A stretch of DNA of 64,000 bases, from positions 1 through 64,000 of the forward strand of contig JADJXO010000009.1 of assembly GCA_016715825.1 (NCBI GenBank). The letters are read 5' to 3'. A program made the position numbers and the translations under genes. The notes under the pieces are model-generated. The model made no database searches and was not told the origin of the DNA. It worked only from the letters and a program-made list of their open reading frames with translations. The number at the start of each line of letters is the position of its first letter. Position 1 is the stretch's first letter. This DNA is from Nitrospira sp. Lineage in GTDB: Bacteria; Nitrospirota; Nitrospiria; Nitrospirales; Nitrospiraceae. Shown in pieces: positions 33,922 to 43,281 of the stretch.

Positions 33922-34695
33922 ATGGCTCACAAGTTGGCTATTTTCGGAATCAGTGGGCGAACTGGGTGTGAACTGGCCGAAATCGCGGGCATGAAAGGCT
34001 GGGAGGTGTGTAGATTTGTGCGCCCGACGAGTACGGGTGAAGGCGCCATCGTTCATGGCCGGATCGTGCGGGGCAACTTTGAAGACTTCGATCGGGTCGT
34101 TGAGACAGTTGCCGACAGCGTGGCCGTTTATTGCCTAATTGGGCCACGGCCTCCTTATACCGATGTATTCGGTGCGAAGGCGACGACCGCGATTATTGCG
34201 ACGATGAAGCAAACAGGGTGCAATCGGTTAGTCTGCCAAACAGGTGCGATGATCGGACCTGCGCCAAACCGATCGCACCCGATGGAGTGGATGGCTCGGA
34301 GATTTGCGAGATGGCACCCTCAGGCCATTCGAGATCGGGAAGAACAGGAACAATTTGTCGGGACGAGTGGGTTGGACTGGACGATCGTGAAGCCGCCACG
34401 ATTGACTGATTCGGTACCGCGAGGGCAACCCCAGGCCAGTGCCTCTCTTCGGATCGGCCTCCTATCTAAGATCAGCCGCGCCGATCTTGCGGCGTTCATT
34501 CTCAGGGAGATACACATCGGACATTTTTATGCGACAACGAATCTTTGTGAAGGGCGAACGCCTCACATGATTCCCAAGCACAAGGGCATGTCGTTGCGCT
34601 CCCGCAACGACGTTCCGATGAGCGGGCTGTCAATTTGTCGCGAAAGAGTCGACAGGAACGACTTTCGTCGCTACATTTCGAAAGAGGCGTGCTGA
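33922..34695 (+). CDS. NAD(P)-binding NmrA/SDR-like protein, probably C-terminally frameshifted
   Basis: 257 aa. Rossmann start KLAIFGISGRTGCELAEIA (GxxGxTG-like), then VRGNFEDFDRVVETV and SGLDWTIVKPPRLTDSVPRG, the motif set of atypical short-chain NAD(P)-binding proteins. After the RADLAAFILREIHIGHF block, removing one T from the run at 34524-34528 reads MRQRIFVKGERLT and stops, a normal family end. The annotated frame instead adds about 55 unrelated residues. Likely a one-base insertion, real or a sequencing error. Confidence 0.7.
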   Translation: MAHKLAIFGISGRTGCELAEIAGMKGWEVCRFVRPTSTGEGAIVHGRIVRGNFEDFDRVVETVADSVAVYCLIGPRPPYTDVFGAKATTAIIATMKQTGCNRLVCQTGAMIGPAPNRSHPMEWMARRFARWHPQAIRDREEQEQFVGTSGLDWTIVKPPRLTDSVPRGQPQASASLRIGLLSKISRADLAAFILREIHIGHFYATTNLCEGRTPHMIPKHKGMSLRSRNDVPMSGLSICRERVDRNDFRRYISKEAC

Positions 34696-34738
34696 ACTTT
34701 CCAATGGGATACTTCAATCGACCGAAGGGAGGAGGCGA

Positions 34739-35266
34739 ATGATGATGCCAACCCAGACACCGACGGATGAACAGTTAAAGGATCAAGCGATCAGACAAGC
34801 GCTTTCAGGCGATGCGATCGGCGCTCGAGAAACCATCAGCGGAGTGGTCGACAGGCGATATCTCCGGGATGCCTGGCAAATGATGCTCTTCATCGAATCC
34901 GAACGAGGGAATGTCCAGGCTGTGAAAGATACGATTGTCTCGTGCCCGGATCGTTCATTGTTGGCAAGTCACTTCTATCTGGAGCTTCCACAAGTGTTCG
35001 TCAAGGCCGGCGATCGGTCTGGGGCCATCGAGATCGCCAAGGCAATGGGCGAGGCCGGCACCTTACCGCTCATCGGTGTTGCCGCCCATCTTGCGCAGGA
35101 CGGGGATGTCGCAGGAGTGCGGGAAGCACTTTCCAATCTTGAGGATGAAGACTTGCGAACCATGATTCTGCGCAAGGTGAGTAGCCTCCAGCCGAAGGCT
35201 GAGCAAATCAACACCCGAAATCTGCGTGCAGATCAGGCCGCTCGTTCAGGATCCCTGGCGGCGTGA
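34739..35266 (+). CDS. hypothetical helical-repeat protein
   Basis: 175 aa with a strong ribosome site (GGAGGAGGCGA) before ATG. The sequence is all-helical with a repeating pattern of about 32 residues (for example SHFYLELPQVFVKAGDRSGAIEIAKAMGEAG and a similar DVAGVREALSNLEDE), reminiscent of TPR/PPR-like adaptors. No signal peptide, so probably cytosolic. About 40 bp after the NAD(P)-binding gene on the same strand. Function unknown. Confidence 0.65.
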   Translation: MMMPTQTPTDEQLKDQAIRQALSGDAIGARETISGVVDRRYLRDAWQMMLFIESERGNVQAVKDTIVSCPDRSLLASHFYLELPQVFVKAGDRSGAIEIAKAMGEAGTLPLIGVAAHLAQDGDVAGVREALSNLEDEDLRTMILRKVSSLQPKAEQINTRNLRADQAARSGSLAA

Positions 35267-35477
35267 TCACTTCTAGAACGAGTCGTCGCAGTTCCAACCG
35301 CTGCTGATTTCCGGTCACTCGCGAGGGCGCTCGATGCTGGTCAACGGATGTCCGTCGCCGTGCATGGATCGAGTGCTGCTCGCGCGTCCCGGGTGGCTCG
35401 ACTTGCTCGTGGCCGCTCGTCTATACTTCGAGCGCGTCGATGTGTGTACCATTCCATCCTTTTAGTTCAGCTTCCCC

Positions 35478-37331
35478 GTGGAACCTCTGACTCGACAGCT
35501 TAAGGAACAGTTCGGCTTTGCGACGTTTCGTCCGGGCCAGGAGGAGGTCATCCGCGTCGTGTTGGCCGGGCGCGATGCCTTGGCCGTCATGCCGACGGGA
35601 CAGGGAAAATCCTTGTGCTACCAACTCCCGGCGACTCTCTTGCCAGGGCTGACCCTGGTGATTTCCCCGCTCATCGCGCTGATGCAAGATCAAGTGACGG
35701 CCATGCGGCAGCGGAAGATTGCAGTGGCGGCCTTTCACTCCGGCCTCACGGCCTTAGAGAAGAACCGTGTATTGCAGGACCTCCATCACCGACGAGTCCA
35801 GTTGCTGTATCTGGCACCGGAACGAATGCAGCATGAAGGGTTTCTCCAACTGTTGCGCTCACTCTGGGTTTCGCTGCTGGTCGTGGACGAAGCGCACTGT
35901 ATTTCGCAGTGGGGGCATGATTTCAGACCAGACTTTCTCAAGATCGGTCGCCTTCGCCGAGAACTCACCGGCCCGCCCTGTCTAGCCTTGACGGCCACGG
36001 CTACCGCTCGTGTGCAACGCGATATCTGCCAACGGCTTTCGCTTCGCGAACCGTTCCAACTAGTTGCCGGATTTCGTCGAGAGAACCTCGCTTTTTCTGT
36101 TCATCTTTGCCAGCTTCGCCAAGATAAGCTGGCCATGCTGGGGCGTCTGGTGTGCGAGGTGGAAAAGGGTACGATCCTTGTCTATTGCGCGACTCGTCGA
36201 GCCGTGGAGGAGGTGGCTGCCTGGTTGGAACAATCTCACACGGCCGTTGACTATTACCATGCCGGTCTCTCGGATGAGGAACGTCGACTTGTGCACGACA
36301 GTTTTCGGCGGGGTGCTCTGAGAATTCTAGTTGCCACGAATGCATTCGGTATGGGCATCGACAAGCCAGATGTCCGCCTAGTCGTCCATTTCGACGTACC
36401 GGGAAGTCTCGAGGCTTACTACCAGGAAGCCGGCCGCGCCGGCCGCGATGGGCGGCGGGCCGCCTGTGTCCTCCTGTTCCATGAGCGTGATGTGGCCACG
36501 CAGGACTACTTCATCGAGCAGGCTTCAAAAGATTCCGAGGGCGTTGATCGCGCTGGACGAATGAGGACGCTCTTACAGGAAATGTTGGGGTATGTCTCGA
36601 CGTCGAGGTGTCGTCAGCTCGCCATCCTTGAATACTTCAGCGACGAAGCCGAGCAGGCCTTGGGTCCATGTGGCCTGTGCGATCGCTGTATTGCGCCTGT
36701 TCGGCAGGTGGATCGGACGGCCTCTCTGGAGACAACCGGCTCCGCACGGGAGATTTTGGAAACGGTCTCTTGGTGTGGAGGAAGGTTCGGCCTGAATCGA
36801 ATCGTCGACATCCTTCGTGGCAGTCGCTCGAAAGCGCTACTGGCTTGTGGGGCCGACACCTGTCCGACCTATGGAATCTGTCGTGCGCAGACGAAGCCGT
36901 CGGTTACCGCCCGAGTGAAAAGCCTCATCAACTCAGGGCATCTTCAGGTTGAAGGCATGGAATATCCCACGCTCGATGTGACACATAAGGGACGGGAGGT
37001 TCTGCAAGGGATCAGCGAGACGGCATTGGAACAGGTCGAAGACCAACAGCTGGCTGGATCGGTACAAAGGCCTCGACGTGCACCTGTCGCTGCCGCTGAG
37101 GTTTTGTGGCCGGATCGACAGCTGGTTGAACGGCTCAGACAGCTCCGCTCAGAACTGGCCGAGGAAGAGGGTGTCGCACCCTTCCTTATTTTCCATGACA
37201 AGACGTTGAAGGCGATTGCCGGTTTCAAACCAGAGACGACCGCGGCGCTGCTCGAGATTCCAGGCATCGGCGAGATGAAAGCTGAACGGTATGGTCGGCG
37301 AGTGTTGGCTGTGGTCAATGGGGAGCGGTAG
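35478..37331 (+). CDS. recQ: ATP-dependent DNA helicase RecQ
   Basis: 617 aa with a GTG start. Motif I AVMPTGQGKSLCYQLPA, motif II VVDEAHCISQWGHDFRP, motif VI QEAGRAGRDGRRA, then the RecQ-CT zinc site (CRQLAILEYFSDEAEQALGPCGLCDRC) and a C-terminal HRDC domain (FLIFHDKTLKAIAGFKP). Unwinds DNA 3' to 5' in recombination and fork repair. Full length for the family; conserved motifs intact. Convergent with the haloperoxidase-like gene. Confidence 0.96.
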   Translation: MEPLTRQLKEQFGFATFRPGQEEVIRVVLAGRDALAVMPTGQGKSLCYQLPATLLPGLTLVISPLIALMQDQVTAMRQRKIAVAAFHSGLTALEKNRVLQDLHHRRVQLLYLAPERMQHEGFLQLLRSLWVSLLVVDEAHCISQWGHDFRPDFLKIGRLRRELTGPPCLALTATATARVQRDICQRLSLREPFQLVAGFRRENLAFSVHLCQLRQDKLAMLGRLVCEVEKGTILVYCATRRAVEEVAAWLEQSHTAVDYYHAGLSDEERRLVHDSFRRGALRILVATNAFGMGIDKPDVRLVVHFDVPGSLEAYYQEAGRAGRDGRRAACVLLFHERDVATQDYFIEQASKDSEGVDRAGRMRTLLQEMLGYVSTSRCRQLAILEYFSDEAEQALGPCGLCDRCIAPVRQVDRTASLETTGSAREILETVSWCGGRFGLNRIVDILRGSRSKALLACGADTCPTYGICRAQTKPSVTARVKSLINSGHLQVEGMEYPTLDVTHKGREVLQGISETALEQVEDQQLAGSVQRPRRAPVAAAEVLWPDRQLVERLRQLRSELAEEEGVAPFLIFHDKTLKAIAGFKPETTAALLEIPGIGEMKAERYGRRVLAVVNGER

Positions 37332-37375
37332 GCTGGTAAAAGGATGGACCAGTGTAGACCTGTGCTCGCTTGAGC

Positions 37376-37406
37376 AGGTAGGGAGGCAGGGGGAGAATCC
37401 CTACCT
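37376..37406. terminator. stem-loop between convergent genes
   Basis: AGGTAGGGA / TCCCTACCT, a perfect 9-bp stem with a 13-nt purine-rich loop, 45 bp past recQ and 30 bp before the end of the leftward gene. Placed to end either transcript, but no T-run on either side. Confidence 0.45.
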
Positions 37407-37435
37407 CCCTAAGAGACCGGCAACCGTGGGCAGTC

Positions 37436-38956
37436 CTAGTCTCTCTCGTCCCGATCGTCGTGGTCGTCCTCCCTGTCATCATGGTCACGTTTGCTGTCGT
37501 CCAGTGGCGTCCCAGCTGTGCCATGGAAGTAGGTGAGGGCCTTCCGCCAGGCCTGCTTCCCGATCTTCTTCCCCATTTTGCGGGCCTGCAGATCGCCGTC
37601 CACAAAATGGATACCACCGTACCGCCGAGAAATGCCTGCCTCATCGGCCGCGTCACTGAATGTTCTCCAGCGTAAGGTCAGATCGGAGGCTGGCACGAGC
37701 CCGGGCTCCACGACCGATTGCCCCGCTGGGATGGTGACCGAGTGCCCGAAGCGATCACTTCCCGTGAAGAGCTTGAGAACTCGCGCTGCGGAGGCGCTAA
37801 AAATGCTATGGCCAGACACGTATTCTGCGAACGGAGGAGTCACGATCGTCGAAGCTTGATACGGTTGCCAATGTGCTCCATCAATCAAGCGGGTGCCGAG
37901 CCCTGGGCCGGCCCAGGCTCGTACTGGTTGTCCAGTAAACAGAAAGTGAATGGCGCTTACCGGACGAACATAGTCATAGAATCGCTTGAAATGCCACGAG
38001 GAGACACTCGCGTCTAATACCGCGTTGGTCATGGCAAAGAACATCTTCGCGTCCTCGTCGAGCGAGTGATGGTCACGCCCGGAGATAAACTCCGCAAAGA
38101 GGGCCCAGTGGCCAGGTGGCAATTCGGAGTTCGGGCCATCAGCCCAATATTCTGCGATGACCTTCTGCCGATCCGTGAGGGTGGCGCTGTAGTTCAACAC
38201 TTGCTGGGCCTGCTTCAGGTACTGCCAGGCATCCTGAGGATAGAAATTTGGATCTTTGGGAGCAAACTGATCCGGACGTTTGAGCGCAAACGGGATCACG
38301 TTGGTCCAGTGGGGGGCGATGAACTTTTGGATGACGAACCCGCCGTGCCCGTCGCTGACGCTGAGAGGCTGCCAGCGGTTGGGATCATTGAGGTGATTGG
38401 GATCGTTCACTGGGAGATAGTTGGTGTAATCGGAATAGGCCCCTGGATGAAGATCGCCCACTTGATTGGAGCCATCGTGGTGCCGATAGTCCAAGACCGC
38501 CTGGCACGCCACGTTCCCAGCGCCCGACGGTGTGCTGGGATCGGTCGAGGTATCCGTGGGGTCGTATCCCAATTGCGTCATCACAGCATTGAACTTTGGC
38601 ACCTCGGTTGGGAAAAGATCCCCTAGGGCCCGATAGGCTGCGAAGCTCATGGCCTTCTTCTTGTTGGGCATGGTGTGTTCAGCGACCGGACGTCGCAAGG
38701 TTCCGCCAAGCCGGGTCCCTACTGCGACTCTGTCATAAGCAGCCCAGGTGTCATACATACAGGTATGGGTGATAGCGAGCATGCGGGCGACTATCGGAGG
38801 ACCGGGATGCGTGTCGCGAATGGCTTGAAGGGCCGCCTTATTCCACGTCACGACCACGGTTTCTTCGGTGTGAGCCTGAGCTGGGGGGGACAGGCTCACC
38901 GTTAAGAGGCAAAGCCCGGTGAGAGCGGTGAATAAGCGATACCGACGATTCTCCAT
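37436..38956 (-). CDS. vanadium-dependent haloperoxidase-like PAP2 protein
   Basis: 506 aa from MENRRYRLF; GGAGGAATCCATT precedes it, and the TTG five codons upstream is not used. A signal peptide ends near PAQA. The three vanadate/phosphate motifs are present: FKRFYDYVRPVSAI (KxxxxxxRP), EYVSGHSIFSA (SGH) and SRRYGGIHFVDGD (SRxxxGxHxxxD). Helix-rich elsewhere. The last 18 residues are almost only Asp, Arg, His and Glu. Whether it acts as a haloperoxidase or a phosphatase cannot be told from the motifs. Periplasmic. Confidence 0.85.
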   Translation of the reverse strand: MENRRYRLFTALTGLCLLTVSLSPPAQAHTEETVVVTWNKAALQAIRDTHPGPPIVARMLAITHTCMYDTWAAYDRVAVGTRLGGTLRRPVAEHTMPNKKKAMSFAAYRALGDLFPTEVPKFNAVMTQLGYDPTDTSTDPSTPSGAGNVACQAVLDYRHHDGSNQVGDLHPGAYSDYTNYLPVNDPNHLNDPNRWQPLSVSDGHGGFVIQKFIAPHWTNVIPFALKRPDQFAPKDPNFYPQDAWQYLKQAQQVLNYSATLTDRQKVIAEYWADGPNSELPPGHWALFAEFISGRDHHSLDEDAKMFFAMTNAVLDASVSSWHFKRFYDYVRPVSAIHFLFTGQPVRAWAGPGLGTRLIDGAHWQPYQASTIVTPPFAEYVSGHSIFSASAARVLKLFTGSDRFGHSVTIPAGQSVVEPGLVPASDLTLRWRTFSDAADEAGISRRYGGIHFVDGDLQARKMGKKIGKQAWRKALTYFHGTAGTPLDDSKRDHDDREDDHDDRDERD

Positions 38957-39525
38957 AATGGATTCCTCCAAAAGAGTGAGAAGCCAATGGCTTCGTTGCT
39001 ACCCTGAACCAACGTCGATATGGGTAAGGCACATGTCGTGCCGGAGCGCTACTTGTGATTGATAGCTGCGCGTATACACAAATATCAGTATTTACGTTTG
39101 TCTAGCGAGCTGAGCCACCCGAGAGAGGGTATGAGGACATGACGATCGAAAGACAATTAGATACACGGTGAATCTGTTTTGATACAGGAGGGGGAGATCC
39201 TAGAGGTTCTGAAGATGGCCGTTCGTCGGCAAGCTCGTGCTATGACGATATCTCGACGGGCATATGCGAGTGTAGATGGCAGAACGCCTCAGCAACAAGT
39301 CAGATTCTGAGCCAGTTTCAGAGCACGCACTGGATCGAGGATAGCAAAGATCAAGTGTTCTGCAACCCGGCGCTGTAATCGCAGGACACCTCTGGTGTTC
39401 ACCCTTCGAGAGAGGATGACGCGAGCCAAATCAGAGCCTCGACCTCTCGGATCTCGATGGGGTGAGGATCTCTCTCAGGACGAACATAAACCACGGGCTT
39501 TGAGCACCTCGACGAGGTTCCTCGA
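38957..39525. other. intergenic region with a small relic frame
   Basis: About 570 bp. On the minus strand, 39300-39460 reads ERSSPHRDPRGRGSDLARVI, then SRRVNTRGVLRLQRRVAEHL and IFAILDP before a stop. This resembles the tail of the HicB-like gene at 33430, so it may be a fragment of a related gene. The rest shows no ORF with a start site. Confidence 0.35.
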
Positions 39526-39747
39526 CTACGCGGCCACTGGCGGTCGCATCGGGACTCGGTCAAACCGAGAGGTATTCCGTCGAGCGTTCCTCGTGTGTTG
39601 AACCATCCGATGATGATGGATCAAGGGATCTTCGATGTTGCCGCATGCCACGCATCGCAGACCGCTCATCCACATCGGCACATAGCTCTCCTGCATATCA
39701 AGTAAATGATCCGCAACCATAAGCCCACTACATCGTGCGCATTTCAT
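39526..39747 (-). CDS. small zinc-ribbon-like protein
   Basis: 73 aa beginning MKCARCSGLMVADHLLDMQE, with CxxC at residues 3-6 and a second CVACGN pair at about 32-35, separated by a short aromatic stretch. The N-terminus fits a class of small CxxC proteins I associate with Nitrospira genomes. A single zinc site from four Cys is likely. The ribosome site AAGGAGGGCCTGAG precedes ATG. Function unknown. Confidence 0.65.
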   Translation of the reverse strand: MKCARCSGLMVADHLLDMQESYVPMWMSGLRCVACGNIEDPLIHHHRMVQHTRNARRNTSRFDRVPMRPPVAA

Positions 39748-40001
39748 CTCAGGCCCTCCTTTGTTTTCAGACGTGCAGCTCTGCTCGTCTTCATGGTTTA
39801 CTCGTTTCCATACGCAATGATGATGCCAAGAAGGGTTCTAGTCCGTTACGGCGGCGAAGATGCTTGAGAGACGTGCAACTGAGGGGGCTTCCGCATATCC
39901 GATCATCGGCTATGGTGGCATGGAGTTAGTGCCGAACGTATCTAGAGTGATACGCCCAAAGAGACAAAATGATACAGAGCTAAGTATAGTGAACCCCACC
40001 C

Positions 40002-41651
40002 TTGCATGACGTGGCAGGAAAGATCCCGAACATGTCATTGACGGAATTGTTCCGGGTCCCGATAATGCCCAGCCGGAATCCGTGGTCCAGTGGAGGGGAA
40101 CATCCAGTTCGGCGAACGGGCCAGCCCCAAGATGCTAATGACCATCGAGTTAACCATCCGACCCAGCTAGCTGCCAAGGTGCTCCTGGTTCAGGCCTGTG
40201 AAGAACATGATCCCGACCACAAGTTTATCTTGCGGTATGAACGGGAGCCTCCTCGCCAGGGGGAGGATCTACGAGACTATGCCTCCGCAGAAGATTCCGC
40301 GCGTGCCGGGGAGGCTCGGGTTATTGAGCGGGCTGAACGAATCTCCGAGCGATTGATGCAGAAACATCCCGCACTGACCTCGGCGTTTGCAGTACTACGG
40401 ATCAAGACGCCGCTCACGCTGCTGATCGGCTGTGCCGTGGTGGGAGGCTTTCTCGCCGATCCTATCGGACCAGCCGGGCACATCAATCTTCTGAACTTCC
40501 CCCTCCTCACTCTCCTTCTTTGGAATACGGTTGCCTATGTCGGGTTACTCTACAACAGGATCCTGCCCCGATCGTCGCGGGATCGGTCGCAACCGGGGTT
40601 GCCTGGTTTCGTGGAATGGTTCTTGGGTCTTGATATGAAGAGGCGGCTTCACAGACTTCGCTCCGACCGCACCCAGGGTCCTGAAGAAGCGCAATGGATC
40701 GCCGCATCGCTTGCGTCCTACGCGGGACGCTTCCTCCACAGCGTTCAAGATCTGTTGAGTACCCATGCGCGCAGCCTGCTTCATGTGGCCGCGGCCGCGT
40801 TGGCAATCGGGGTGATCGCCGGACTCTATCTGCGTGGATTTAGCTTTCTGTACAAAGCCGGATGGGATAGTACCTTCATGGAGGCTGAGGGGGTCTACAG
40901 CTTTCTCTCCATCCTGTTCGCACCCGCCAGCTGGCTCTTGGCAACTCCGGTCCCTGGCGTAGAGACCATCGCCGATCTCCGCGGCTCAGCCAAGGCCAAC
41001 GCAGCAGTTTGGATCCATTTCTGGGCAGTGACGACGGGGTTGTTTATTGTTGTGCCCCGAATGGTGCTTGCCGCAGCCGCATGGATGCGCAAGACTCGCC
41101 TGGCCGATGCGATGCACCTACCGAGTGACGAACCGTATTTCCGGCGTCTGCTGAATCCCTATCGTGGAAAGGGGTTGCACGTGGAGGTGCTGGCCTATAG
41201 TCATCGCGTGAAGGAGGCGGATGATCGGCTCATGGTGTTTCTCAGTGACGCCTTCGGTGTGCTGGCGGATATTCATGTCGAGGCCTCGGTTCAGTATGGC
41301 GAACGTCCCCCACACTGTTCTGTCGATTCCGATCGAGGCCTGTGCGTCGTGGTCCTGTTCAATGTGGCTCAGGCCCCTGAAGAAACGCACAGCGAATTTT
41401 TGGAAGAATTGAAAGCCACGATTCAAAAGAGAGGCCGACCGAATATGCTGTTGGTCCTACTGGATTGCGGAGCGTATTCACAAATCGACCATGAGAAACG
41501 TCTGAAGGAACGGTGTCAGGCCTGGGCCACGCTCACAAAGGAGTGTGGCGTGAAAGCCCTGATATACCAGGACCCCTCCGGATCGCCGGACAGAGAGCTC
41601 CAAGCCGTATCTAACTGTTTGTGGCCGGGTGATTTTCGAGGGAGACCGTGA
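40002..41651 (+). CDS. DUF2868 membrane protein
   Basis: 549 aa; the exact start is uncertain, with several in-frame options up to about residue 10. Four or so membrane helices (LLIGCAVVGGFLADP, INLLNFPLLTLLLWNTVAYVGLLY, LLHVAAAALAIGVIAGLYLRGF, FWAVTTGLFIVVPRMVLAAAAW) with a soluble C-terminal region (from DEPYFRRLLNPY) that resembles a nucleotide-binding-like domain (LCVVVLFNVAQAPEE). DUF2868 proteins are commonly encoded right before DUF3482 GTPases, as here (4-bp overlap). Unknown role. Confidence 0.82.
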   Translation: MHDVAGKIPNMSLTELFRVPIMPSRNPWSSGGEHPVRRTGQPQDANDHRVNHPTQLAAKVLLVQACEEHDPDHKFILRYEREPPRQGEDLRDYASAEDSARAGEARVIERAERISERLMQKHPALTSAFAVLRIKTPLTLLIGCAVVGGFLADPIGPAGHINLLNFPLLTLLLWNTVAYVGLLYNRILPRSSRDRSQPGLPGFVEWFLGLDMKRRLHRLRSDRTQGPEEAQWIAASLASYAGRFLHSVQDLLSTHARSLLHVAAAALAIGVIAGLYLRGFSFLYKAGWDSTFMEAEGVYSFLSILFAPASWLLATPVPGVETIADLRGSAKANAAVWIHFWAVTTGLFIVVPRMVLAAAAWMRKTRLADAMHLPSDEPYFRRLLNPYRGKGLHVEVLAYSHRVKEADDRLMVFLSDAFGVLADIHVEASVQYGERPPHCSVDSDRGLCVVVLFNVAQAPEETHSEFLEELKATIQKRGRPNMLLVLLDCGAYSQIDHEKRLKERCQAWATLTKECGVKALIYQDPSGSPDRELQAVSNCLWPGDFRGRP

Positions 41652-43117
41652 GCACCAAGAAGTCGCAGATCGCCCTGTCTCTGATTTCCCATACGAATAT
41701 TGGGAAGACTACGTTAGCCAGAACCCTGCTCCGAAAAGAGGTTGGTCTGGTCGCCGATCGAGCGCACGTGACAATCGAGAACCAAAAATACACCATCCTC
41801 GAAACGGAGGCGGGGGAATCTCTGCAGCTCTGGGATACCCCTGGCTTTCCCAACTGTCAGAAGATTCTCTCACGGGTGCAGGGAGCCAAGAACCCCATCC
41901 TTCGAATCTTGACGGATGTATGGGACCGATTTCGTGATCGGCCATCCTGGTGTGCGCAACAGGCGGTGTTGAACGTTCAGCAAGAAGCGGACGTTGTGCT
42001 CTATTTGGTGAATGCGACAGAGGAACCGACCATGGCTGGTTATATCAAGTCGGAACTGCAACTACTCGAATGGATCGGCAAGCCCGTCGTCGTGCTGTTG
42101 AACCAAACCGGCCCACCAAAAGACCGTGAAGATCAAGAACGTCTGGAACGACCTTGGAAGGATTACTTTGTTCGGTGTGGCTTCGTCAGGGGCGTGCACA
42201 GCCTTGATGCGTTCAGCCGTTGTTGGGTTCAGGAAGGGATTCTCTTTGAAACAATTCGGTCGGCCCTTCTTCCGGACGACGGCCAGCTCATGAGTCGACT
42301 GTTTGCCGTCTGGCAGAAAGCGAACCTGGCTGTGTTTCATACGGCTATGGAGCAGTGGGCGATGCTGGTGGCCCGAGCGGCTAGCGCTCGGGTGATGACC
42401 AAGGGTGATGGTTCGTCGATGGAAATCCAGAAGCAACAGGCTGTCGATGGGCTCTTGAGAAATTTGGTGAATGAGGTCGGGGCGACGACCAAAGCAGTTA
42501 TTGCGTTGCATGGTCTTGAGGGTGATGCAATCGGTGTGATCCAGGCCAGAATGGAACATGTCGAAGTACAACGAGGTGCGCAGGGGATGGGGGAAGCGAC
42601 CCTCAGCGGAACCGCGATCGGCGGGATCGGTGGAGCCTTGACGAGTGGGGCCTATGCCGGGCTCCATCTGGATGCGGCGACGGGTGGGGTCAGCATGGGT
42701 CTGTTCACCGTTGCCGGGGCGGTCGTCGGTGGTGTCCTCGGCTTTCTTGGAGGTGAGGCCTGGGCGGAACGGAAGGTCACTCACACCCAAGCCCTGGTGA
42801 TCTGGTCGGATGACTATCTTGACGTCCTGGCCCAAGACGTGATCATCCGGTATCTCGCGATTGCCCATTTCGGCCGAGGCCAGGGACAGTATGTTGCGGA
42901 TCCGGAAGATCCCAGGTTCTGGGTCGAGAAGGTGAAGGACTCAGTCTCCAAGCACCGCCCTACATTGCATCAGCAATGGGCCCGCCTGCGTGGACAAGAC
43001 GGCATTCTCCAACCAGAGGAGAATGTAAAACCACTCACGACACTGCTGACCTCAATCACACTTGAACTGCTCTGGAACGTCTATCCTGCCTCCAAGCGAT
43101 TTCTAGACCGCATTTGA
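41648..43117 (+). CDS. DUF3482 GTPase-like protein
   Basis: 489 aa. GTPase fold with a P-loop SHTNIGKTTLART, Switch II WDTPGF (DxPG) and NQTG as a variant NKxD. The middle is helical. The C-terminal region has a Gly-rich hydrophobic stretch (TAIGGIGGALTSGAYAG, MGLFTVAGAVVGGVLGFLGGEAWAE), probably membrane-associating. Overlaps DUF2868 by 4 bp, so the two proteins should be made together and interact. The G1 motif has Ser instead of Gly at the start, usual for this family. Confidence 0.85.
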   Translation: MSTKKSQIALSLISHTNIGKTTLARTLLRKEVGLVADRAHVTIENQKYTILETEAGESLQLWDTPGFPNCQKILSRVQGAKNPILRILTDVWDRFRDRPSWCAQQAVLNVQQEADVVLYLVNATEEPTMAGYIKSELQLLEWIGKPVVVLLNQTGPPKDREDQERLERPWKDYFVRCGFVRGVHSLDAFSRCWVQEGILFETIRSALLPDDGQLMSRLFAVWQKANLAVFHTAMEQWAMLVARAASARVMTKGDGSSMEIQKQQAVDGLLRNLVNEVGATTKAVIALHGLEGDAIGVIQARMEHVEVQRGAQGMGEATLSGTAIGGIGGALTSGAYAGLHLDAATGGVSMGLFTVAGAVVGGVLGFLGGEAWAERKVTHTQALVIWSDDYLDVLAQDVIIRYLAIAHFGRGQGQYVADPEDPRFWVEKVKDSVSKHRPTLHQQWARLRGQDGILQPEENVKPLTTLLTSITLELLWNVYPASKRFLDRI

Positions 43118-43281
43118 TCAGAACAAGGGCCTGCTTGAAGTACGTGGCTTGACGGTGTCCGGCGAAACCGGCATGCTCCGCTCCATTTTTTAATGGACAG
43201 AAGGATGGCCTGGAAGTCGACTCTCCTTCTGCACGTACGCGTCTAAGCCTACGCGTCTTCTTTGAGAGGGAACCAACACTG
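43118..43281. other. spacer after DUF3482 gene
   Basis: Short region with a stem (GTCCGGCGAAACCGGCAT, CCGG...CCGG) and AATGGAG/CTCCATT-type inverted segments, and T-rich CATTTTTTAATGG at about 43190. It may terminate the DUF2868/DUF3482 transcript. No ORF. Confidence 0.35.

Noticed and set aside
42062..42868. 268-aa leftward ORF in DUF3482 gene
   Set aside because: Antisense shadow of a GTPase-like gene with clear motifs.
43160..43260. Possible repeat array around ACGCGT
   Set aside because: Only two copies of a palindromic 6-mer; not an array.
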